A DNA stretch of 13,888 nt from CAYRGS01 sp964423875 (GTDB lineage: Bacteria; UBA8248; JACPRG01; G963555815). The position numbers and the translations under genes are program-made. Below, in pieces: positions 7,164 to 13,349 of the stretch; the first letter of the stretch is position 1; each line of letters begins with the position of its first letter. A model generated the notes under the pieces. The model was not told where the DNA came from. It did no database searches and saw only the letters and a program-made list of their open reading frames with translations. Where the stretch lies: positions 1 through 13,888 of the forward strand of contig CAYRGS010000100.1 in assembly GCA_964423875.1 (NCBI GenBank), written 5' to 3'.

Positions 7164-8624
7164 ATGAAGGGGTCCATGAAATCGCTCAGATTTCGGTCGA
7201 TGGGTCTCAAGGCGCGCCTGACCCTGTGGTATTCTGGCGTGATGGCGGCGCTTCTGCTCGCCGTCAGCTTGGTCGTCTACGCGGCCGTCGGCCACCAGCT
7301 CCGTTCAAACCTGGACGGTTCGCTCCGGGCCGCGGGAACCGCCCTGGCCGCCCTTGATCGTCCCGACCTCACCGCTCCGCCCGAATCGCTCCTGTCAAAG
7401 CTCTTCCCAGGTTTGCCCGTGAGCCGGATGTTCGACCGGATGGTTCAGGTCCTGGACCCAGAGGGCGAGGTTCGAATGCGGCCCTTGTCGCTGGGCGGGA
7501 CGAAGATCGAACTGAGCCCCCTCGCCCGTCGAAACGCCGCTTCGGGACAGATCACCCTCGAAACCGTCCGCCCGCCCAACCGGCCGGCCATCCGGGTGTT
7601 GACCCAGCCCGTCATCCGGTCCGGCCGGGTGGTCAATTTCGTCCAGGTCGCGGCCTCGTTCGGCGAGGTCAACGGGACCCTGCGGCGGCTGGCCCTGATT
7701 CTCCTGGCGGTGGTTCCCTCGGCGGTCTTGCTGGCCGGCTTCGGTGGGTGGAACCTGGCCAAGCGGGCGATGCGCCCGGTGGACGAAGTCGTCGCCGCGG
7801 CCCGGCGGATCACCGCCGAGCGATTGAACGAGCGGATCTCCCGGCCCGACTCCGAGGACGAGATCGCCCGCTTGGTGGATACGCTGAACGCCATGATCGC
7901 CCGCCTGGAGGCGGCCTTCGATCGGGTCCGTGAGTTCAGCGCCGACGCCTCGCATGAGTTGAAGACCCCGCTGACCATTCTTCGGGGCGAAGCGGATCTG
8001 CTCCTGTCCTCCGACCGGACGACCGAGGACTACAGACGGGGGCTGGGCGTGATCCGGGACGAGAGCGGACGAATGGGCGGGATTGTGGAAGACCTGCTGA
8101 CGCTGGCCAAGACGGACTTGGGGGCCACACAGCTTCATTTTGCGCCGGTTGATCTGGGGGACCTGGTCGGCGAGGTCTATGAGAAGGCGAAGACCCTGCC
8201 GGAGGTGGACCAGAAGGTATTTACGCTGAGCCGGCGGGACCCGTTGGTGATCGAGGGGGATGCGGACCGCCTTCGACAGACCGTCATGAATCTGGTCGTG
8301 AACGCGTTTCGTTATACGCTGCCCGGGGGCGAGATCGATCTCTCCCTGACCCGAATGAACGGCAGCGCGTTGATCGCCGTGAAGGACACCGGAATCGGGA
8401 TCGCCGAAGAAGATGTCGACCGCATCTTCGACCGGTTCTACCGCTCGACCGAGGCCCGGGGGATGGGTTCGGAGGGCACGGGACTTGGCCTCAATATCTG
8501 TCGGCTGGTGTCGGAGGCCCACGGCGGGGTCATCCGGGTGGAAAGCCACCCGGGGCGCGGAAGCACTTTCACCGTCGAGCTGCCCTTGGATTCGGAGGCC
8601 CATCCGGAGGATAAGACCGCCTGA
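7164..8624 (+). CDS. HAMP-domain sensor histidine kinase
   Basis: 486 aa from ATG 7164; ATG 7176 is an equally plausible start (gaagggg before it), which would remove four residues. Order: TM1 (~18-44), a periplasmic region of about 120 residues, TM2 (~175-198), HAMP (about 197-255, with MRPVDEVVAAARRITAERL), dimerisation/phosphoacceptor domain with H264 in DASHELKTPLTIL, then an HATPase domain. The ATPase shows an N-box (RLRQTVMNLVVNAFRY, ~368-384), G1 DTGIGI (~408), an F-box IFDRFYR and G2 GTGLGLNI (~438). It autophosphorylates H264 and passes phosphate to D51 of the regulator. The layout matches CusS-like envelope sensors, but I see no metal-binding cluster in the periplasmic part, so the ligand is open. 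Confidence 0.95.
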   Translation: MKGSMKSLRFRSMGLKARLTLWYSGVMAALLLAVSLVVYAAVGHQLRSNLDGSLRAAGTALAALDRPDLTAPPESLLSKLFPGLPVSRMFDRMVQVLDPEGEVRMRPLSLGGTKIELSPLARRNAASGQITLETVRPPNRPAIRVLTQPVIRSGRVVNFVQVAASFGEVNGTLRRLALILLAVVPSAVLLAGFGGWNLAKRAMRPVDEVVAAARRITAERLNERISRPDSEDEIARLVDTLNAMIARLEAAFDRVREFSADASHELKTPLTILRGEADLLLSSDRTTEDYRRGLGVIRDESGRMGGIVEDLLTLAKTDLGATQLHFAPVDLGDLVGEVYEKAKTLPEVDQKVFTLSRRDPLVIEGDADRLRQTVMNLVVNAFRYTLPGGEIDLSLTRMNGSALIAVKDTGIGIAEEDVDRIFDRFYRSTEARGMGSEGTGLGLNICRLVSEAHGGVIRVESHPGRGSTFTVELPLDSEAHPEDKTA

Positions 8625-8709
8625 ATCGGTCACCCGGAAGGGTTTCAGGTCGATCCTTTCATCCATCCATTCGGGTGAATTCGGAATCGCTTGATGGCGG
8701 TGTTTTGTC

Positions 8710-8735
8710 TCTTGATTTGACAAGATCCATTTTTT
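8710..8735 (+). terminator. Weak terminator-like stem with T6 after the kinase gene
   Basis: TCTTG (8710-8714) pairs with CAAGA (8721-8725), and six T follow at 8730-8735. The stem is only 5 bp and AT-rich, so it would terminate poorly. It also contains a consensus-like TTGACA at 8717-8722, but no -10 lies at proper spacing from it. Confidence 0.25.
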
Positions 8736-8803
8736 CAATCAGCTATATGAATTCTATCGCTTCGGTCGCGCCTGGATCTCCCCCCCCAATCTTTTTTCCC
8801 GGA

Positions 8804-8841
8804 TTAGATGATTTTAATGTTCTCTTAACCTTCCTCTAATG
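8804..8841 (+). promoter_or_regulatory. Phased direct repeats: likely operator for an OmpR/PhoB-type regulator
   Basis: TTAATG (8814), TTAACC (8825) and CTAATG (8836) begin exactly 11 bp apart, and a fourth TTAGAT at 8804 is 10 bp before them. The heptamer TAATGTT recurs at 8815 and 8837, 22 bp apart. OmpR/PhoB-family regulators bind such one-helical-turn direct repeats (Bacillus PhoP boxes are TTAACA-like at this spacing). The last repeat ends 9 bp before a TATATT -10 box, so the array covers the -35 position, as in activator-dependent Pho-type promoters. The likely binder is the regulator encoded 1.7 kb upstream; that is inference. Confidence 0.6.
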
Positions 8842-8850
8842 TTGGCGGCC

Positions 8851-8856
8851 TATATT
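8851..8856 (+). promoter_or_regulatory. Probable -10 box of the htrA promoter
   Basis: TATATT matches TATAAT at five of six positions. With 17-bp spacing the -35 would fall at 8828-8833 (accttc), which is not a consensus -35 but lies within the phased repeats. A start site near 8863 is expected, leaving a leader of about 280 nt before htrA. Confidence 0.5.
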
Positions 8857-8870
8857 CAGTATCGACCATT

Positions 8871-8910
8871 CGGAGTGAAGTTGGGGAAAGGGACCTCCCA
8901 ACCAACTCCG
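8871..8910 (+). promoter_or_regulatory. Bipartite stem-loop at the 5' end of the predicted htrA leader
   Basis: CGGAGT (8871-8876) pairs with ACTCCG (8905-8910). GTTGGG (8880-8885) pairs with CCCAAC (8897-8902), separated by a GAA/CA internal loop, with a further G-T wobble closing the loop. Both stems are perfect 6-mers in nested order, so this is unlikely to be chance. It lies within 10 nt of the predicted transcript start. A second copy of the 3' partner, ACCTCCCAAC, is at 8933-8942 (the first is 8893-8902). Confidence 0.5.
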
Positions 8911-8960
8911 GCTTAAGAGGGACGCGCGTACTACCTCCCAACGCCTTCCCTCGTGGCCAT

Positions 8961-8986
8961 TGGCGGGGGGCTTACGCCCCCCGCCA
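8961..8986. repeat. Perfect GC-rich palindrome with TTAC loop (REP-like)
   Basis: GGCGGGGGGC (8962-8971) is followed by TTAC (8972-8975) and then GCCCCCCGCC (8976-8985). An outer T-A pair extends the perfect stem to 11 bp. No T-tract follows, so it is a poor rho-independent terminator. Its isolation in an otherwise AT-leaning leader suggests a dispersed intergenic palindrome; alternatively it is a leader hairpin or attenuator of htrA. No second copy is visible in this window. Confidence 0.6.
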
Positions 8987-9144
8987 CTCCCCGAAATATC
9001 CGGAATTCGAGAGATACCCAGAATCAGCGGGTTGGCGGAGACTTTGATTTCGAATGGATATCCGTGCGCATGTACTTCATCATTTCCAATGTGTTTCAAG
9101 GGGAGACTTCCTTTGACTATCCAGGGTCCCGCTGGAGAGCCAAG

Positions 9145-10626
9145 ATGTTGAAGAAAATCAGAAAGGTGGTGTGGGCGCCATTGATGTTGGCGATCCTCCT
9201 GACCGGCGCGTTCGCGGCCGGAGGCGTTCTGAGGGGCTCCGAGCCCGCGCTGAACGCGGCCGAAGCCGCCCAGTCGGCCGAGACGGTTGCCGGGCTGCCT
9301 TCCTTCCGGGAGCTGGTCGAGCGCGTCAAGCCCACGGTCGTGAACATCCGTGTGGTTCAGAAGGTGGCGCGGAGCTCTTTCTCCGAGAAGATGCCTTCCC
9401 CGGGGCATCCCTTCCAGGACGGTCCCTTCGGGGACCTGTTCCGCCGCTTTCGGGACAGGGGGCCGGGCGCAAGGCGCCCCATGCCCGATTTCCACCGCCG
9501 GGGGCTCGGCTCGGGCTTCATTTACAGTCGTGACGGCCTCATTGTGACCAACAACCACGTGGTCCGGGGAGCCGACGAGATCCGCGTGACCCTGCACGAC
9601 GGCCGGTCTTTCGAGGCCAAAGTCCTGGGGCGCGATCCCAAAACGGACCTGGCACTGTTGAAGATTACGGAAAAGGTCGATCTGCCGGCCGTGACCTTCG
9701 GCGATTCCGACGCCTTGGCCGCCGGCGACTGGGTGTTGGCCATCGGAAATCCGTTTGGTCTCGGCCACACGGTCACCGCCGGGATCGTCAGCGGAAAGGG
9801 TCGTTCCATCGGCGCGGGACCGTACGACGAATTCATCCAGACCGACGCCTCGATCAATCCCGGCAACTCGGGCGGTCCGCTGTTCAACGTCCGGGGCGAG
9901 GTGGTCGGCGTCAATACGGCCATCCTCCCGAACGGACGGGGGATCGGATTCTCCATCCCCATCAACCTGACCCGCGATGTCGTCGGCTCCCTCAACGCCC
10001 GGGGTTATGTCTCGAGGGCTTGGCTGGGCGTTCAGATTCAGAATGTGACGCCCGGGCTGGCGAAGGCGTTTGGCCTGAAAAAGGGCCGGGGCGCCTTGGT
10101 GGCCGAGGTGCTGCCCGACGGCCCCGCGGAGAGGGCGGGCCTGAAGCGCGGCGACGTCATCGTCAACTTCGCCGGCCGGAAGGTCGATAGCGCCCGGGCG
10201 CTTCCCTCGCTCGTGGCCCGCGCGGCCATCGGGAAAGTGGTGAAGGTCCGGGTGGTCCGAAACGGAAAGAACCGGACGTTCACCGTCTCCCTGGATGAGA
10301 TGAAGGACGAGGCCCGGAATGTCTCCCCGGCCAAGAAAACCGGATATCGCATCGGCGTCCAGGTTCGGCCCCTGAGCGAGGGGGAGATTGCCCGGCTCGG
10401 CTTGAAAAAGGGGACGGGCCTGCGGATCGTCTCGGTTGTTCCGGGCAGCCCCGCCGCGCGCGGCGGTTTGCGGAGCGGCGATGTCATCGTCGAGGTGAAC
10501 GGCAAGCCCGCCGGGAAGGCGGAAACCCTCCGGTCCGAAGCGGCCTCGGCCGATAAGGACACGGGCCTCCTCCTGCTCGTGAAGAGGAACCGGGGAAGCC
10601 TCTACCTGGCGATTCCCAAGAGCTGA
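9145..10626 (+). CDS. htrA: HtrA/DegP-type periplasmic serine protease, trypsin-like plus two PDZ domains
   Basis: 493 aa from ATG 9145, with ggagag at 9134-9139. MLKKIRK followed by a hydrophobic stretch (8-30) is a signal peptide or anchor. The protease domain (~55-265) has the catalytic triad H138 (TNNHVV), D168 (KTDLALL) and S242 (GNSGGPL); the 30- and 74-residue spacings match DegP. A flexible Gly/Pro/Arg/Phe-rich insert (~85-115) corresponds to the LA-loop region. PDZ1 (~280-370) begins with RAWLGVQIQ and has GPAERAGLKRGDVI. PDZ2 (~390-485) has GSPAARGGLRSGDVIVEVNG. It degrades and refolds misfolded periplasmic and outer-membrane proteins. The frame is open back to 8953, but that extension would bury the signal peptide. 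The adjacent two-component system and phased repeats suggest stress-induced control. DegP, DegQ and MucD types are not separable here. Confidence 0.95.
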   Translation: MLKKIRKVVWAPLMLAILLTGAFAAGGVLRGSEPALNAAEAAQSAETVAGLPSFRELVERVKPTVVNIRVVQKVARSSFSEKMPSPGHPFQDGPFGDLFRRFRDRGPGARRPMPDFHRRGLGSGFIYSRDGLIVTNNHVVRGADEIRVTLHDGRSFEAKVLGRDPKTDLALLKITEKVDLPAVTFGDSDALAAGDWVLAIGNPFGLGHTVTAGIVSGKGRSIGAGPYDEFIQTDASINPGNSGGPLFNVRGEVVGVNTAILPNGRGIGFSIPINLTRDVVGSLNARGYVSRAWLGVQIQNVTPGLAKAFGLKKGRGALVAEVLPDGPAERAGLKRGDVIVNFAGRKVDSARALPSLVARAAIGKVVKVRVVRNGKNRTFTVSLDEMKDEARNVSPAKKTGYRIGVQVRPLSEGEIARLGLKKGTGLRIVSVVPGSPAARGGLRSGDVIVEVNGKPAGKAETLRSEAASADKDTGLLLLVKRNRGSLYLAIPKS

Positions 10627-10676
10627 CCGGCCCCGCGACCGGTCGCCGCAAACGGATGACCCGGTTGGGATTTTCA

Positions 10677-10718
10677 GGCGGGCAGAGACGCGCGCGGGCG
10701 TCTCCGCCCGCCGCTTTT
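10677..10718 (+). terminator. Rho-independent terminator of htrA
   Basis: A 15-nt arm (10677-10691) pairs with 10698-10712 with a single A-C mismatch (A10684 with C10705) and a 6-nt loop. GC TTTT follows at 10713-10718. The stem is long and GC-rich although the T-tract is short. It lies 50 bp after the htrA stop and 48 bp before the next gene, so htrA is probably monocistronic. A smaller GACCGG/CCGGTC stem overlaps the stop region at 10625-10644. Confidence 0.7.
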
Positions 10719-10765
10719 GCCACGGACCGAAGGGACCGAGGGTCGTCCGGCCGGGAGGCAAGGCC

Positions 10766-11356
10766 ATGTCCGATGACGAGACGTCCAAGGTCCTGGGGGT
10801 TTTATCGGACACCCATGGGTACCTGGATCCCCGGGTGTTCGATATCTTCGACGGAGTCGACCACATTCTGCACGCCGGGGATCTGGGGTCGGAGTCCGTG
10901 GCCGTCGAGCTGGAGGCCATCTCGCCCGTGACGGCGGTGGCCGGAAACGTGGACGCGAATCTGCCGCAGGGCCGATTCCCGGCCTTGCGCCTGTTCCAGG
11001 CCGGACGAACGAGGATCCTCATCGTCCATGAAGCCATCGTGCGGGGAAAGCCCCTGCCTGCTGTCGAAGACCATATGCGCGATCACCACGCCGATCTTGT
11101 CATCTTCGGTCACACCCACAAACCCTACGCCGGCCGGCCGGCCCCGGGCGGGGGCGGGGATTGCTTTTTTTTCAATCCGGGAAGCGCGGGCAAGAAAAGG
11201 TTTACCCTCCCGAGAACGGTTGGCCGGCTGGTGGTGGAGCCCGGGGGCGGGATCGCCGGCCGGTTGATCTCCCTCGAGGGCCGGACGGAGGATGAGATGG
11301 AGTTTGCGACGCCGGGGTGGGAAGCCGGCGGGCCGGGTGTTGAAACGCGTTCTTGA
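10766..11356 (+). CDS. YfcE/MJ0936-family metallophosphodiesterase
   Basis: 196 aa. ATG 10766 is preceded by gggagg at 10753-10758. The calcineurin-like metallophosphoesterase motifs appear in order: D15-T-H17-G (SDTHG), H36-A-G-D39, G-N61-V-D, H88 in IVHE, and G-H116-T-H118. NPGSA follows, as is typical of the YfcE/MJ0936 group. These enzymes hydrolyse phosphodiesters with Mn2+ or similar two-metal centres in the cytoplasm; the physiological substrate is usually unknown. The usual 'HG' of the fourth motif is 'HE' here, with the metal-binding His kept. A tail of about 30 residues beyond the usual end (GRTEDEMEFATPGWEAGG...) is low in complexity and probably disordered. The gene stands between a terminator and the ispH leader, so it is likely transcribed alone or with ispH. 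Confidence 0.93.
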   Translation: MSDDETSKVLGVLSDTHGYLDPRVFDIFDGVDHILHAGDLGSESVAVELEAISPVTAVAGNVDANLPQGRFPALRLFQAGRTRILIVHEAIVRGKPLPAVEDHMRDHHADLVIFGHTHKPYAGRPAPGGGGDCFFFNPGSAGKKRFTLPRTVGRLVVEPGGGIAGRLISLEGRTEDEMEFATPGWEAGGPGVETRS

Positions 11357-11382
11357 TCGGAACAAAGTCGACGTCGTTCCGA
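11357..11382 (+). terminator. Hairpin immediately after the phosphodiesterase stop
   Basis: TCGGAAC (11357-11363) pairs perfectly with GTTCCGA (11376-11382) around a 12-nt loop that itself contains GTCGAC. The stem begins at the base after the TGA. No T-tract follows, so it could be a 3'-end stabiliser or weak rho-dependent-type structure rather than an intrinsic terminator. Confidence 0.35.
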
Positions 11383-11472
11383 GTGCGCAGGGAGGGGAGG
11401 GGGGCCGATTCACAACCGCCGGCCTGTCCCGAAGACAAGCGCAAACGGGCGGCGGGAAATCCGGGTCGAACC

Positions 11473-11506
11473 TTGTCATCCACGGGCGGCCGGACTACTG
11501 TAAAAT
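11473..11506 (+). promoter_or_regulatory. Possible promoter elements ahead of ispH-ubiA fusion
   Basis: TTGTCA (11473-11478) is a 5/6 match to a -35. TAAAAT (11501-11506) is a 5/6 match to a -10, but the gap is 22 bp. TACTGT at 11496-11501 gives the right 17-bp spacing but is a poor -10. The region is the only AT-rich spot in the 199-bp gap, so a promoter here is plausible; the exact elements are not settled. Confidence 0.25.
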
Positions 11507-11555
11507 ATTGTGCATCTTTAACTCCGGTCGCAAGGCCATCAGGGGGAGGAGAACG

Positions 11556-13289
11556 TTGGGCGTCATTCTGGCGAGGACGGCGGGTTACTGCTGGGGCGTG
11601 AAGCGGGCCATCGACATCGCGATGGATATTGCCAAGGAAAATGAAGGGGAGGCAATCCTCACTCACGGTCCGCTGATTCACAACCCGCAGGCCGTCGACC
11701 TGCTCAAACAGAAAAAGGTTCGTCCCATCGAGGAGGACGAAGTCCCGAGCGGGGGGACGGTGGTCGTGCGCGCCCACGGCGTGAGTCCCGAGACCCGAGC
11801 GGAAATCAAGGGCTGGGGGGTCCGGTTGAAAGACGCGACCTGCCCCATCGTGGCGCACGTCCAGGGAAACATCAAAAAGCACGCCCACAAAGGCTATTCC
11901 ACGGTCATCATCGGCGAGGAAGGCCACCCCGAAGTCATCGGCCTTTTGGGATTCACCGGGGGGCGGGGGCACGTGGTGAGGACGGTCGAAGAGGTCGAGG
12001 CCCTGCCCGAGCTGGAGAAGGTCAACGTCGTCGCCCAGACCACGACGAACACGCTCGAATACGATGCCCTCGTCGCTGCCTTGAGGCGGCGGTTTTCCGT
12101 CTGCGAGGTGACCAACACGATTTGCCATGACACCATCGACCGGCAGGACGAAATTGTCAGCCTGGCCTGGTCGGTGGACGCCATGGTGGTCATCGGCGGA
12201 CACAACAGCGGCAACACGCAGCGGCTGGCGGAGATCTCCATGTCTTTCGGCAAGCCCACCTGGCATGTGGAAACCGAGGCCGAGCTCGACGTGGACGCTG
12301 TCAGCCGGTACGAAAACGTGGGCGTAATCGCCGGTGCCTCCACGCCCAGTTGGATGATCCAGCGCGTGATGGACGCCATCCAAGACGCCAAGGGCGAGCG
12401 GTCGGCCCTGGGGACCGGCTGGCAGCGCGTCGCCGGCTTTTTCCTGAAAACCAACGTTTATGTGGCGGCCGGCGCGGCGTTGATGACCATGCTGGTCTCG
12501 ATGCTTCAGGGGATTCGGTCGGCGACCTGGTACTTCCTCGTTCCGGCCCTTTACATCTTCGCGATGCACACCTTCAATTACTGCCGGAACGTCGAATCCA
12601 GCCGATACAACGACCCGTCCCGGGCGCGGTTCTACGAGCGGTTCAGGCGCTGGATGTACGGGGCCGCCGGCTTGGCGCTGGTCGCGGCGCTCGGGGTGGT
12701 CAGCGCGCACTCGTTGTCGGCGTTCTTCATCCTCCTCGTCGCGAGCCTCGCGGGATCGGTCTATTGCCTTCACCTGGAGCCGACCCGCTTCAAGCGGCTC
12801 GACCTCTGGCTGCTCCCGGCCTCCAAGTGCATGATGGCGCCGGCGGCCTGGGTGCTGGTGACGGTGGTCCTTCCCCTGTTCCTGACTCCGCTGGGGCCGG
12901 TGGGGGTCCTTTCGACGGGAACCGCCGTCGCCGTCCTCTATGTGGCCATGCTGGTCTTTTCCGTCACGGCTATGCTGGACCTGCGCGACATTCAGGGGGA
13001 CCGGATCGTTGGCAAAGAGACGCTGCCTATCCTCATCACCACCTGGATGACCCGCAAGGCGATCTGGGCCGTTTCGGGGGGGATGTCCTTTTTGTTGATC
13101 CTGTCCGCCTGGATGGGCTGGGTCTCGCCGCTGGGTTATGCGCTGCTCCTCTCCCCCGTGTACACGGCCTGGGTCCTCCACTACACCCATCAGCGCAAGG
13201 TGATGAACCTCCTGGTCAGCCAAACCCTCATCGAAGGGTGTGTCGTTCTGCCAGGGATCATCGGGCTGGGGTTTTTCCTGCTTCGTTGA
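11556..13289 (+). CDS. ispH: IspH (HMBPP reductase) fused to a UbiA-like prenyltransferase domain
   Basis: 577 aa from TTG 11556, with agggggagga at 11541-11550. This start puts the first cluster Cys at residue 12, as in E. coli IspH. Residues 1-280 are IspH: 4Fe-4S ligands C12 (GYCWGV), C96 (DATCP) and C190 (NTICH); substrate residues H42 (PLIHN), H74 (RAHGV), H124 and E126 (EEGHPE), plus an AGASTP end motif. IspH reduces HMBPP to IPP and DMAPP, the final MEP step. Residues ~295-577 form about nine TM helices like UbiA prenyltransferases. The second Asp motif is intact (D475-L-R-D478-I-Q-G-D482-xxxG-KETLP), but the first NDxxDxxxD region reads N341-YCRN-VESS, lacking its aspartates. The frame is open back to 11292, overlapping the previous gene, without ribosome site or IspH homology. 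The fusion is directly visible; prenyl transfer by the C-terminal half is not assured. Confidence 0.93.
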   Translation: MGVILARTAGYCWGVKRAIDIAMDIAKENEGEAILTHGPLIHNPQAVDLLKQKKVRPIEEDEVPSGGTVVVRAHGVSPETRAEIKGWGVRLKDATCPIVAHVQGNIKKHAHKGYSTVIIGEEGHPEVIGLLGFTGGRGHVVRTVEEVEALPELEKVNVVAQTTTNTLEYDALVAALRRRFSVCEVTNTICHDTIDRQDEIVSLAWSVDAMVVIGGHNSGNTQRLAEISMSFGKPTWHVETEAELDVDAVSRYENVGVIAGASTPSWMIQRVMDAIQDAKGERSALGTGWQRVAGFFLKTNVYVAAGAALMTMLVSMLQGIRSATWYFLVPALYIFAMHTFNYCRNVESSRYNDPSRARFYERFRRWMYGAAGLALVAALGVVSAHSLSAFFILLVASLAGSVYCLHLEPTRFKRLDLWLLPASKCMMAPAAWVLVTVVLPLFLTPLGPVGVLSTGTAVAVLYVAMLVFSVTAMLDLRDIQGDRIVGKETLPILITTWMTRKAIWAVSGGMSFLLILSAWMGWVSPLGYALLLSPVYTAWVLHYTHQRKVMNLLVSQTLIEGCVVLPGIIGLGFFLLR

Positions 13290-13349
13290 GGGACCGTACG
13301 CCGCGGGGGGCGCACGGCGACCCTCCGTCCGGATGAGGAGGAAGTCTCG

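Larger units (their letters stand above)
8625..9144 (+). other. 520-bp gene-free region: htrA promoter and structured leader
   Basis: No convincing coding sequence lies here. The htrA frame stays open back to 8953, but a signal-anchor start with ribosome site is at 9145. The region is visibly more AT-rich between 8690 and 8860 than its surroundings, as expected of a control region. In order it contains: a 7-bp inverted repeat (8630-8636 with 8672-8678), a weak TCTTG/CAAGA stem followed by T6 (8710-8735), C8 (8780-8787) and T6 (8792-8797) runs, phased repeats (8804-8841), a -10 box (8851-8856), a bipartite hairpin (8871-8910), a repeated ACCTCCCAAC, and a perfect palindrome (8961-8986). From 8990 to 9130 I see nothing further. 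Confidence 0.7.

Noticed and set aside
8717..8722. Consensus -35 TTGACA after the kinase gene
   Set aside because: No -10 lies at 16-18 bp (TATATG at 8744 is 21 bp away), so I did not call a promoter here.
8953..9144. N-terminal extension of htrA from an upstream ATG at 8953
   Set aside because: It would translate through the palindrome, has no ribosome site, and would place 64 residues before a typical signal peptide.
8836..11037. Long open frame of 733 codons on the minus strand opposite htrA
   Set aside because: It mirrors a GC-rich coding region, has no recognisable domain, and conflicts with a clear HtrA gene, promoter signals and terminator on the plus strand.
11292..11555. N-terminal extension of ispH
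   Set aside because: It overlaps the phosphodiesterase gene, lacks IspH similarity and a ribosome site; TTG 11556 has a strong one and puts the first Cys at position 12.
11202..13223. 673-codon open frame on the minus strand opposite ispH-ubiA
   Set aside because: It is low-complexity, rich in Arg/Gly/Asp/His with no family motifs; a shadow of the plus-strand gene in GC-rich DNA.
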